A DNA stretch of 64,000 bases, from contig NZ_BAABBA010000009.1 of the NCBI RefSeq assembly GCF_039537705.1, positions 62,001 to 126,000 on the forward strand, read 5' to 3'. The notes below the pieces were generated by a model that was given only the letters and a program-made list of their open reading frames with translations, had not been told where the DNA came from and ran no database searches. Both the position numbers and the translations under genes were made by a program. Origin of the DNA: Georgenia daeguensis (GTDB lineage: Bacteria > Actinomycetota > Actinomycetes > Actinomycetales > Actinomycetaceae). This document shows, piece by piece, positions 8,659-16,472 of this stretch. How positions within the stretch are numbered: position 1 is the stretch's first letter; each line of letters opens with the position of its first letter.

Positions 8659-10743
8659 ATGGCGACGCAGGTGCAGGAGCCACGCACCCGGTCCCGCACG
8701 GCCGACCGGCCCCCCGCGACGCGGCCCGGCGGGCGGCCCCGGCGCTCCGGCTCCCGGCCGGGCGGCGGAAGGATCGAGGGGCTCGACGGCCTGCGCGCGC
8801 TGGCGATCGTCGCGGTGCTGGTCTACCACCTGCGCCCAGAGTCGCTCCCCGGCGGCTTCCTCGGCGTCGACGTCTTCTTCGTCGTCTCCGGGTTCCTCAT
8901 CACCACCCTCCTCGTCCGCGAGCTCGGGAACCGCGGCCGCATCGACCTTCCCCGGTTCTGGATCAGGCGCGCCCGGCGCCTGCTGCCGGCGCTGGCCCTG
9001 GTGGTCGTCGTCAGCATCCCGGCCGCCTGGGCGGTGAGCTCGGACCTGCTGGTGAGCATCGGCCGGCAGACGCTCGGGGCGCTGACGTTCTCGAGCAACT
9101 GGCTGGAGATCGCCGCGGGCTCCAGCTACTTCACGGCGACCTCGCCCCAGCTGTTCGTGAACTTCTGGTCCCTCGCGGTGGAGGAGCAGTTCTACCTGCT
9201 GTGGCCGCTCGTCCTCGCGGCGATCATGGCGGCGACGTCGACGGCCCGCCCGCGGACCCGGCTGGCGCTGGGAGCGGCCGCCGTCTCCGCGGTGCTCATG
9301 GCGGTTCTCCACACGCCCGGCGAGGACGCCACCCGTGTGTACTACGGCACCGACACCCACGTGTTCGGCCTGATGATCGGCGCCGCCCTGGCGTTCGCCT
9401 GGTCCGACCCGCAGGGCGCGCTCACCTCGCGCGGCTGGCTGCGGTGGCGCCAGCCCGCGGCCCTGGCCGCTCTCGCCGGACTCGCGACGCTGATGCTCAC
9501 GATCGAGCAGTCGAACCCGCTGACGTTCCGTGGCGGCATCCTGCTGGCCTCGGTCCTCACCGCCGTCCTGATCGCGTCGCTGCTCGGTCGGCCGGCCCTC
9601 TTCCAGCGGCTCATGCGTCTGCGCCCGCTGGAGTGGGTGGGGCAGCGGTCGTACGGCATCTACCTGTGGCACTGGCCCGCGATCGTCATCCTCACCGAGG
9701 CGCTGCCCGCCGCGCACGACTCGCCGGCCCACTGGGCGGTGCGCGGGCTCGCCCTCGTCGTCACCCTCGTCGTGTCCGCCGCGTCGTACCGCTGGCTCGA
9801 GCAGCCGGTGCGCGAGCACGGGTTCCGCGGCTCCGCCGCCCGCGTGCGGAGGGCCCTTCGCAGCCGCGTCCCCGCACGGCGGGGCCTCGCCCGGACGGCC
9901 GTCGCCGTCTCCGGGGCCCTCGTGCTGCTCACCGCCGGCGCCGTCGCGGTGGCTCCCGAACGCTCCCGCACGCAGGAGCAGATCGAGGCCGCGCAGGCCG
10001 CGGTGGACGCCTCCGCGGAGCAGGCGGCGGCCGTCGACCTCGCGGCACGCGCCGACTGGTCGATGCCGTCGGGGGAGGAGATCACCGGCTTCGGCGACTC
10101 CATCGTCGTCACCAGCGCCGACGGTCTGGAGCACCGCTTCCCCGGCATCATGCTCGACGCGAAGTCGATCCGGCGATGGTCCGACGGCGAGGCCGCGGTG
10201 GACGCACGCCTCGCCGAGGGAACCGTGCGCCGCGCCGTGTTCCTCGACTTCGGCACGAACGCGGGGATCGAGGACGAGGCCGTCGTGCGCCGGGTGATGG
10301 ACAAGCTCGGGCCCCAGCGGCTCGTCGTCGTCGTCAACCTCTACGGCGGCAGCGACTGGGTGCCGGAGGCGAACGCCACCCTCGCAGAGATCGTCGCCGA
10401 GTACCCCAACGCGATCGTCGCCGACTGGCACGGCGCCATCTCGCGGCAGCCCGAGCTGCTTCAGTCCGACCGGATCCACCCCGGCATCGAGGGGGCGCAC
10501 CTGTACGCCGAGTTGCTGGAGTCCGCGTTCGCCGCGCTGTCGGAGCGGCTCACGGGCAGCCCCGTGCTCTTCCCCGACCAGATCGGCGCGGACCTGGGCG
10601 GGGCCGCGGCCGTCGGCGCGGGCCTGGGCGGCGGCGAGCCTGACGCCCCCACCGACCCGGCCGCGGTCGCCAGCGACCAGGCAGCAGGCGCGAACGATCA
10701 GGTCGCGGACGCTTCCGCCGACGCGGCCGCCGAGGGTGAGTGA
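8659..10743 (+). CDS. OatA-like acyltransferase with SGNH domain
   Basis: 694 residues. The N-terminal acyltransferase-3 domain has about ten membrane helices. Its first helix LDGLRALAIVAVLVYHLRPE carries the conserved His57, followed by GGFLGVDVFFVVSGFLIT. After a helix near residue 420 an extracytoplasmic SGNH-like domain follows, with GDS in ITGFGDSIVV, FGTNAG as the Asn block, and the C-terminal DRIHPG catalytic Asp-His pair. This architecture is that of OatA-type O-acetyltransferases, which move acetyl groups onto peptidoglycan or other surface glycans; the substrate here cannot be told. The C-terminal 60 residues are an Ala/Asp-rich tail. RBS GGGGAGG lies just upstream of the ATG. Monocistronic by context. 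Confidence 0.9.
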   Translation: MATQVQEPRTRSRTADRPPATRPGGRPRRSGSRPGGGRIEGLDGLRALAIVAVLVYHLRPESLPGGFLGVDVFFVVSGFLITTLLVRELGNRGRIDLPRFWIRRARRLLPALALVVVVSIPAAWAVSSDLLVSIGRQTLGALTFSSNWLEIAAGSSYFTATSPQLFVNFWSLAVEEQFYLLWPLVLAAIMAATSTARPRTRLALGAAAVSAVLMAVLHTPGEDATRVYYGTDTHVFGLMIGAALAFAWSDPQGALTSRGWLRWRQPAALAALAGLATLMLTIEQSNPLTFRGGILLASVLTAVLIASLLGRPALFQRLMRLRPLEWVGQRSYGIYLWHWPAIVILTEALPAAHDSPAHWAVRGLALVVTLVVSAASYRWLEQPVREHGFRGSAARVRRALRSRVPARRGLARTAVAVSGALVLLTAGAVAVAPERSRTQEQIEAAQAAVDASAEQAAAVDLAARADWSMPSGEEITGFGDSIVVTSADGLEHRFPGIMLDAKSIRRWSDGEAAVDARLAEGTVRRAVFLDFGTNAGIEDEAVVRRVMDKLGPQRLVVVVNLYGGSDWVPEANATLAEIVAEYPNAIVADWHGAISRQPELLQSDRIHPGIEGAHLYAELLESAFAALSERLTGSPVLFPDQIGADLGGAAAVGAGLGGGEPDAPTDPAAVASDQAAGANDQVADASADAAAEGE

Positions 10744-10951
10744 CCTCGGTCACGTTCACCTGACCCGGGACCGGCCGGTCCAACGGCGGTCCGGCCCCCC
10801 GCCGCGTGCCGACCGGACGACCAGCCGCAGGTCAGCGACGGCGAGGCGCGCCGACTCTCCGCCGGCGCCCGCCGCACCGGCGAGCAGCGTCCCGATCGTG
10901 AGAGCCACGTCTCAGCAACTGGTGACCGCGCGGCCACCTCGCGTGGCGCGA

Positions 10952-10983
10952 TAGTCTCTTCGGCGGATGTCTCGATGTCGAAA
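10952..10983 (+). promoter_or_regulatory. sucC promoter -10 and TCA-type palindromic operator
   Basis: A TAGTCT box at 10952-10957 is a plausible -10. The element TCTCGATGTCGAAA at 10970-10983 begins 12 bases after it, about at the expected start region, and is 35 bp before the sucC GTG. The element is a near-palindrome and matches elements at the icd (21217) and mdh (22778) promoters. The rest of the 274-bp gap between 10744 and 11017 holds a GGACCGGCCGGTCC palindrome near 10770 but no gene. Confidence 0.6.
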
Positions 10984-11017
10984 CATCGTGTTGTAGACAA
11001 CGGAAGGACGCAGCGGG

Positions 11018-12184
11018 GTGGACCTCTACGAGTACCAGGCTCGTGACGTTTTCGAGAAGCACGGTGTGCCCGTGCTCCGCGGGATCGTCGCGACGACACC
11101 GGCCGAGGCCAAGGCCGCGGCGGAGCAGCTGGGCGGCGGGACCGTCGTCGTCAAGGCGCAGGTCAAGACCGGCGGCCGCGGCAAGGCGGGCGGCGTGAAG
11201 CTCGCCCACAGCCCGGAGGAGGCCGAGGCGCGCGCGAGCGAGATCCTCGGCATGGACATCAAGGGCCACACCGTCCACCGGGTGATGATCGCCGAGGGCG
11301 CGAAGATCGCCGAGGAGTACTACTTCTCCGTCCTGCTGGACCGGTCCGAGCGCCGCTACCTCGCGATGGCGTCCGTCGAGGGCGGCATGGAGATCGAGCA
11401 GCTCGCCGTCGAGCGCCCGGAGGCGCTGGCCCGCATCGCCGTCGACCCCACGGTCGGCATCGACGAGGCCAAGGCCAAGGAGATCGTCGACGCGGCCGGG
11501 TTCGCCCCCGAGATCGCGGACGAGGTCGCCGGCGTGCTCCAGAAGCTCTGGACCGTCTACGAGGCGGAGGACGCGACGCTCGTCGAGGTCAACCCGCTCG
11601 TGCGCACCGAGGACGGGGCGATCATCGCCCTGGACGGCAAGGTCACCCTCGACGCCAACGCCGACTTCCGGCACCCCGACCACGCCGAGCTCGAGGACAA
11701 GGCCGCGGCGGACCCGCTCGAGGCCAAGGCCAAGGAGCTGGACCTGAACTACGTCAAGCTCGACGGCGAGGTCGGCATCATCGGCAACGGCGCGGGCCTG
11801 GTCATGTCGACCCTCGACGTCGTCGCCTACGCCGGCGAGAAGCACGGGGTCAAGCCGGCGAACTTCCTCGACATCGGCGGCGGCGCCAACGCCGAGATCA
11901 TGGCGAACGGCCTCGACGTCATCCTGGGCGACGCCCAGGTGAAGTCGGTGTTCGTCAACGTCTTCGGCGGCATCACCGCCTGCGACGAGGTCGCCAACGG
12001 CATCGTGAAGGCCCTCGAGATCCTCGGTGACGCGGCGGCCAAGCCGCTCGTCGTCCGCCTGGACGGCAACAACGTCGAGGAGGGCCGCAAGATCCTCGCC
12101 GAGGCGAACCACCCGCTCGTCACCGTCGTGCCCACGATGGACGAGGCCGCGGCCAAGGCCGCCGAGCTCGCGGCCGCGAAGTAA
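11018..12184 (+). CDS. sucC: Succinyl-CoA synthetase, beta subunit (ADP-forming)
   Basis: 388 residues, GTG start after GGAAGGA. With SucD it converts succinyl-CoA, phosphate and ADP (or GDP) to succinate, CoA and ATP in the TCA cycle. The N-terminal half is an ATP-grasp fold (VKAQVKTGGRGKAGGVKLA; LVEVNPL with the metal-binding Glu/Asn). The C-terminal CoA-ligase domain has GNGAGLVMSTLD, NFLDIGGGA and FGGITACDEVANGI. Length is that expected. It is 17 bp upstream of sucD and forms an operon with it. Confidence 0.97.
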   Translation: MDLYEYQARDVFEKHGVPVLRGIVATTPAEAKAAAEQLGGGTVVVKAQVKTGGRGKAGGVKLAHSPEEAEARASEILGMDIKGHTVHRVMIAEGAKIAEEYYFSVLLDRSERRYLAMASVEGGMEIEQLAVERPEALARIAVDPTVGIDEAKAKEIVDAAGFAPEIADEVAGVLQKLWTVYEAEDATLVEVNPLVRTEDGAIIALDGKVTLDANADFRHPDHAELEDKAAADPLEAKAKELDLNYVKLDGEVGIIGNGAGLVMSTLDVVAYAGEKHGVKPANFLDIGGGANAEIMANGLDVILGDAQVKSVFVNVFGGITACDEVANGIVKALEILGDAAAKPLVVRLDGNNVEEGRKILAEANHPLVTVVPTMDEAAAKAAELAAAK

Positions 12185-12201
12185 GGACGGACAGAACAAC
12201 C

Positions 12202-13122
12202 ATGTCGATCTTCCTCAACTCCTCCTCCAAGGTCATCGTCCAGGGCATGACCGGTGCGATGGGCCAGATCCACACCTCCCGCATGCTCAACGCCGGCACG
12301 CAGATCGTCGGCGGCGTGAACCCGCGCAAGGCCGGCACCAGCGTCGACTTCGACGTCCAGCCCCTCGGGCCGGGCGCCGAGTCCCGCGAGGCGGGCACCG
12401 TCTCCGTGCCGGTCTTCGGCTCGGTGGCCGAGGCCCGCGAGGCCACCGACGCGGACGTCTCGGTCATCTTCGTCCCGCCGGCCCACACCAAGGCCGCCGT
12501 GATCGAGGCCGTCGACGCCGGCATGCCGCTCGTCGTCATCATCACCGAGGGCGTCCCGGTGGCCGACACCGCCGAGTTCTTCACCTACGCCGAGTCCAAG
12601 GGCGTGCGCCTGATCGGCCCGAACTGCCCCGGCATCATCACCCCGGGCCAGTCCAACGTGGGCATCACCCCGGCCAACATCACCGGCCCGGGCCGCATCG
12701 GCCTGGTCTCGAAGTCGGGCACGCTCACCTACCAGATGATGTACGAGCTCTCCGACATCGGCTTCACCACCGCCATCGGCATCGGCGGCGACCCGATCAT
12801 CGGCACCACGCACATCGACGCCCTGCAGGCCTTCCAGGACGACCCGGAGACTGAGCTCATCGTCATGATCGGCGAGATCGGCGGCGACGCCGAGGAGCGT
12901 GCGGCGGCGTTCATCAAGGAGAACGTGACCAAGCCGGTCGTCGGCTACGTCGCGGGCTTCACCGCTCCCGAGGGCAAGACCATGGGCCACGCCGGCGCCA
13001 TCGTCTCCGGCTCCTCCGGCACGGCCGAGGCCAAGAAGGTCGCCCTCGAGGCGGCCGGGGTCAAGGTCGGCAAGACGCCGTCCGAGACCGCCCGCCTCGC
13101 ACGCGAGCTGCTCGGGGCCTGA
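12202..13122 (+). CDS. sucD: Succinyl-CoA synthetase, alpha subunit
   Basis: 306 residues. The CoA-binding Rossmann domain starts with VIVQGMTGAMGQIHTSRML. The phosphorylated active-site histidine is His263 in TMGHAGAIVSGSSGTAEAK, and LIGPNCPGIITPGQ is the other family signature. It partners SucC, directly upstream, in the same operon. A strong hairpin 15 bp after the stop ends the operon. Confidence 0.97.
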   Translation: MSIFLNSSSKVIVQGMTGAMGQIHTSRMLNAGTQIVGGVNPRKAGTSVDFDVQPLGPGAESREAGTVSVPVFGSVAEAREATDADVSVIFVPPAHTKAAVIEAVDAGMPLVVIITEGVPVADTAEFFTYAESKGVRLIGPNCPGIITPGQSNVGITPANITGPGRIGLVSKSGTLTYQMMYELSDIGFTTAIGIGGDPIIGTTHIDALQAFQDDPETELIVMIGEIGGDAEERAAAFIKENVTKPVVGYVAGFTAPEGKTMGHAGAIVSGSSGTAEAKKVALEAAGVKVGKTPSETARLARELLGA

Positions 13123-13137
13123 CCCCGCAGCACGACC

Positions 13138-13175
13138 ACGACGGCGGCCGTCCCGAGCGGGGCGGCCGCCGTCGT
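13138..13175 (+). terminator. Hairpin terminator after sucCD
   Basis: ACGACGGCGGCCG pairs perfectly with CGGCCGCCGTCGT (13 bp) around a 12-nt loop, 15 bases after the sucD stop. No long U-tract. Confidence 0.8.
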
Positions 13176-13278
13176 CGTTCCCGGAGCAGGTGCGGAGCGG
13201 CCCGGTCGCGACGGCGGCGGCAGCCCGTGGCCGACACGCCGCGCCGGGACCGCGCCCGGGGGCCGACCAGGCCGGACC

Positions 13279-14961
13279 ATGGATCCGATGCCCGCCACCA
13301 CCGACTCCCGTGTGCCGCACGTCATCGACGTGCCGGTGATGACCCCCAACCGCCGCCTGCCCGAGGGCTGGCTCAGGGGACTGGTCGGCGGCGTGGAGGC
13401 GGCCGTCCTGAGCTGGCTCACCGTCGTCGTCCCCGCGATCGCCGCGTACGTGGCGACGGCGGCGGCGCCCGCCCTCGGTGACGCCGACTGGCAGACCGCC
13501 GCGCGCACGGGAACATCGCTGTGGCTCCTCGCCCACGGCGGCTCGGTGAGCGTCGCCGGCGGCGCGGTCTCCCTGCCCCCGCTCGGGCTGACCCTGCTCA
13601 GCCTCGCGCTCGTCTACGGCGCCAACCGCCGGATGCGGCTGGACAGCTACGGTGCCGGCGCCTTCGCCGTCGCTGGCTTCGTGCTCGCCATGCTGGTCGC
13701 CTCGGTGACCGCCGGCCCGGGGCCGCAGCCCGCGGCTCTCCTCGGCGGCGCCGTCGTCGCCGTCCTCGGCGTCGGTGCGGGGGTGCGCCGGACAGGTGCC
13801 GCCACCCCGGCCTGGTGGGCCGGCTGGTGGGCGCGGGTCCCCGGCTGGGTGAGGGGCGGGCTCCGGGCGGTCGCCTGGGCGCTGGTCGGCCTCGTGGCGC
13901 TGAGCGTCGCCGCCGTCGCGGTCGGGACGGTCGTCGGGTGGGACCGGGTGCGGATGGTCCAGGACGCGTACGTGCTCGACCCGCTCGGCACGATCCTGAT
14001 GACGCTGGCCCAGCTGCTCTACCTGCCGACCGTCGTCGTCTGGGCCCTGGCCTGGGTGGCCGGCCCCGGCTTCGCCGTGGGCAGCGGGACGCTGTTCGCG
14101 CCGGGGGAGGTGCTCGCCGCGCCGCTGCCGGCCGTCCCGCTCCTGGGTGCCCTGCCCTCCCCGGAGGCGCCGGGGCCGCAGTGGGTGGTCGTGGCGCCCG
14201 CGATCGTCGGCGTCGTCGTGGGGGTGCTGCTCCACCGGCGGCTGCCGCAGGAGTCGCTCGCCCGGGCCGCCGGCTCGGCCGTGGTCTGCGCGCTCGGTGC
14301 CGCCCTCGTGACGGCCGCGCTCGTGCAGGCGGCCGCCGGAGCGGTCGGCCCCGGGCGCATGGCGCACACCGGCGGCGAGCCCGCCGCCGTGGCGGCCATG
14401 GTCCTCGCCGAGCTCGGCACGGCGGTGCTCCTCACGGTCGTGGCGCTCCACCCCCGCACCGCCGAGCGCCTCGGCGCCGGGGCGCGCGGCGCGCGGGAGC
14501 GGATGAGCGAGGTCGCGGAGCGACGCGGCGCCCGTCGCGAGGAGATCGAGGACGACGGCGCGCGTCAGGACGACGGCGCGCGTGAGGACGACGGCACACG
14601 TGAGGTCGCCGTCGCGCGTGTCGCCCTGGCACGTGAGGACAGCAGCGGACCCGAGGGCGGAGCCGCCAGAGTGGCTGCCGGCGCGCACGCGGCCGTCGGC
14701 GAGGCCGCGGAACACGAGTCCCACGACGCTTCCCGGGCGGCCGAGTCCCCGGAGCACCTGGACGAGGACGTGGACGGGGACCGTGCAGAGGCCCGCAGCG
14801 CCGCCTCATTGCCTGGGTGGCACGCCGTCAGCGGTGCCGTCCGCCCGCCCGCCGCACCGGAGGACCCGGCGAAGAGCGAGGGGAAGCCGCGCCGGGGTCG
14901 ACGCCTCGGCCGGTGGTCCGGGCCCACCCTGTCGGACTGGACCGAACCCGGCCGCGACTGA
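13279..14961 (+). CDS. DUF6350 family polytopic membrane protein
   Basis: 560 residues. About ten membrane helices occupy residues 30-400, with many Ala/Val/Gly stretches. The last 160 residues are a hydrophilic low-complexity tail with repeats of DDGARQDDGAREDDG and many Arg/Glu. DUF6350 proteins sit between sucCD and purN in many Actinobacteria and have been annotated as cell-division protein PerM-like; the present placement fits that synteny. Function is not established from sequence. The start ATG at 13279 is taken; Met4 (13288) is an alternative because the RBS is weak. Confidence 0.85.
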   Translation: MDPMPATTDSRVPHVIDVPVMTPNRRLPEGWLRGLVGGVEAAVLSWLTVVVPAIAAYVATAAAPALGDADWQTAARTGTSLWLLAHGGSVSVAGGAVSLPPLGLTLLSLALVYGANRRMRLDSYGAGAFAVAGFVLAMLVASVTAGPGPQPAALLGGAVVAVLGVGAGVRRTGAATPAWWAGWWARVPGWVRGGLRAVAWALVGLVALSVAAVAVGTVVGWDRVRMVQDAYVLDPLGTILMTLAQLLYLPTVVVWALAWVAGPGFAVGSGTLFAPGEVLAAPLPAVPLLGALPSPEAPGPQWVVVAPAIVGVVVGVLLHRRLPQESLARAAGSAVVCALGAALVTAALVQAAAGAVGPGRMAHTGGEPAAVAAMVLAELGTAVLLTVVALHPRTAERLGAGARGARERMSEVAERRGARREEIEDDGARQDDGAREDDGTREVAVARVALAREDSSGPEGGAARVAAGAHAAVGEAAEHESHDASRAAESPEHLDEDVDGDRAEARSAASLPGWHAVSGAVRPPAAPEDPAKSEGKPRRGRRLGRWSGPTLSDWTEPGRD

Positions 14962-15011
14962 GCACGCGCCCCGGCTCTCGGTGCCGGCAGGTTCTCGTCA
15001 CGACCGTCCGC

Positions 15012-15566
15012 TCAGCCCTGGGGCGCCTCGAGCACCTGCTGCATGCGGTCCTCGAGGGACCGCTCCAGCTGCGCGATGCACGAGTCCTTCGCCTGCCCCG
15101 TGATCGCCCCGTCCATGCACCGGGAGTAGGCGCTGTACTCGCGCCACAGCACCACCTGCCCCGACGCCGCCAGCGCCAGGAACGCGGCGAGCACCAGGCC
15201 CACCACCAGGACCGGGGTGACCGCGCCGCGGACCTTCGCGCTGCGCACCTTCACCAGGGCGACGATGCCGAGGGCCAGTGCGGCCAGGCACAGCAGACCG
15301 GGCAGGAGCGCCCAGGGCCAGGGCAGCGTGAGCAGACCCAGCCCGAGCGCCGCGACCATCGCCAGGCCGAAAAGACGGACCCACCGCAGCGCGTCCCGCT
15401 GCGCGGCCTCGTCCGGGGCCGGGCCGTGGTCGGCGGGACGGCCGGGCCCCGGTCCGTGGCCGGGGCCGCCGGTCGGCGGCGACGGCGGACGCCCCTGACG
15501 AGGTGGCGCCCCCTGCTGTCGAGTCGCCGGCCCCTGCCGGGGCGGGCGGACCTGCTGCTCGGGCAT
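15012..15566 (-). CDS. Hypothetical membrane protein with Pro/Gln-rich N-terminus
   Basis: 184 residues. The first 55 residues are Pro, Gln, Arg and Gly rich (cytoplasmic). Three hydrophobic segments follow (about 68-84, 85-108 and 120-142), then a short extracytoplasmic tail with Cys at CMDG and DSCIAQLE that ends in EAPQG. The tail resembles DUF4190-type proteins such as the one at 30605, whose tail also ends in a Cys-containing amphipathic helix, but the DUF4190 core is not clear. Divergent from purN with only 39 bp between the starts, so promoters must overlap. Function unknown. Confidence 0.72.
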   Translation of the reverse strand: MPEQQVRPPRQGPATRQQGAPPRQGRPPSPPTGGPGHGPGPGRPADHGPAPDEAAQRDALRWVRLFGLAMVAALGLGLLTLPWPWALLPGLLCLAALALGIVALVKVRSAKVRGAVTPVLVVGLVLAAFLALAASGQVVLWREYSAYSRCMDGAITGQAKDSCIAQLERSLEDRMQQVLEAPQG

Positions 15567-15605
15567 GGGCTCATCATCTCCCACCGGGCCGTTACCCTCG
15601 GCAGG

Positions 15606-16256
15606 GTGACCAGCGACGCGCCCGCCTCCCTCCACGCCGCCCCGGGCCGGCCCGCCCGCCTCGTGGTGCTCGTCTCCGGCGGCGGCTCGAACCTCGCGGC
15701 GCTCCTCGAGGCCGCGGCGGACCCGGCCTACGGGGCCCAGGTCGTCGCCGTCGGGGCCGACCGCGAGGGCACCGGCGGCGAGGCGATCGCCCGGGCGGCC
15801 GGGATCCCCACCTTCGTCGAGCGGGTCGGCGCGTACCCGGACCGGTCCCAGTGGGACGCCGCCCTGACGGAGCAGGTCGCCGCGCACCGGCCGGACCTCG
15901 TGATCTCCGCCGGGTTCCTGAAGCTGTGCGGCCCGCAGTTCCTCGAACGCTTCGAGGGCCGGTACGTCAACACCCACAACGCGCTCCTGCCCGCGTTCCC
16001 CGGGATCCACGGGCCGCGCGACGCCCTGGCGTACGGGGTCAAGCTCGCCGGGGCGACCCTGTTCTTCGTCGACGCCGGCGTCGACACCGGCGCGATCCTC
16101 GCCCAGGTGGCCGTCCCGGTCCTCGAGGATGACGACGAGGCCTCGCTCACGGAGCGCATCAAGGTCGCGGAGCGCGCTCAGCTCGTGGAGCAGGTCGGGC
16201 GCCTCGCCCGCGAGGGATGGCGCATCGAGGGGCGCCGCGTCCGCCTCGGCGGCTGA
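15606..16256 (+). CDS. purN: Phosphoribosylglycinamide formyltransferase (GAR transformylase)
   Basis: 216 residues, GTG start. Transfers the formyl group of 10-formyl-THF to GAR in step three of purine synthesis. The N-terminal VVLVSGGGSNLAALLEA binds the phosphate of GAR. The active site is NTHNALLPAFPGIHG (Asn-x-His) with the catalytic Asp in FFVDAGVDTGAILAQ. The residue after the active His is Asn where most relatives I know have Pro (NTHPALLP). The gene is directly upstream of the riboswitch-controlled purH, so the two purine genes may be partly co-transcribed. Confidence 0.94.
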   Translation: MTSDAPASLHAAPGRPARLVVLVSGGGSNLAALLEAAADPAYGAQVVAVGADREGTGGEAIARAAGIPTFVERVGAYPDRSQWDAALTEQVAAHRPDLVISAGFLKLCGPQFLERFEGRYVNTHNALLPAFPGIHGPRDALAYGVKLAGATLFFVDAGVDTGAILAQVAVPVLEDDDEASLTERIKVAERAQLVEQVGRLAREGWRIEGRRVRLGG

Positions 16257-16332
16257 GCGCACAGCGGCGGAGCGCAGAGCGGCTGCGCAGCTGAACGGGT
16301 CGGGCCGCGCCTCGGCCGGTTCGCTAGAGTGG

Positions 16333-16466
16333 GCCCCGGCCGTGACTGGCGAAGGTGGAGCACACCACCGGGGAGCGGCCGGAAGTTCCCGTCAGCGCAC
16401 CGCACGCCTGGGTGCCTGGGTCGGGCGTCGTCGGACGCCCGCTGCACACGCCGTCGACCCAGGAGC
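16333..16466 (+). ncRNA. ZTP riboswitch (pfl motif) in purH leader
   Basis: The core CGTGACTGGCG at 16341-16351, the paired GGTGGAGCACACCACCGGGG and GAGCGG up to 16379, and the distal GCCTGGGT at 16406-16413 match the ZTP/ZMP-sensing pfl motif. The motif is known to control folate and purine genes when 10-formyl-THF is short. A TAGAGT -10-like box at 16325-16330 would start the RNA right at the aptamer. A second GCCTGGGT copy (16414-16421) begins an exact 9-base complement (CCTGGGTCG, 16415-16423) of CGACCCAGG at 16455-16463. That segment contains the start of the AGGAG Shine-Dalgarno of purH, and a 7-bp GGGCGTC hairpin (16423-16440) is nested inside. This suggests control of translation initiation. 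Confidence 0.9.
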
Positions 16467-16472
16467 TTTGCC

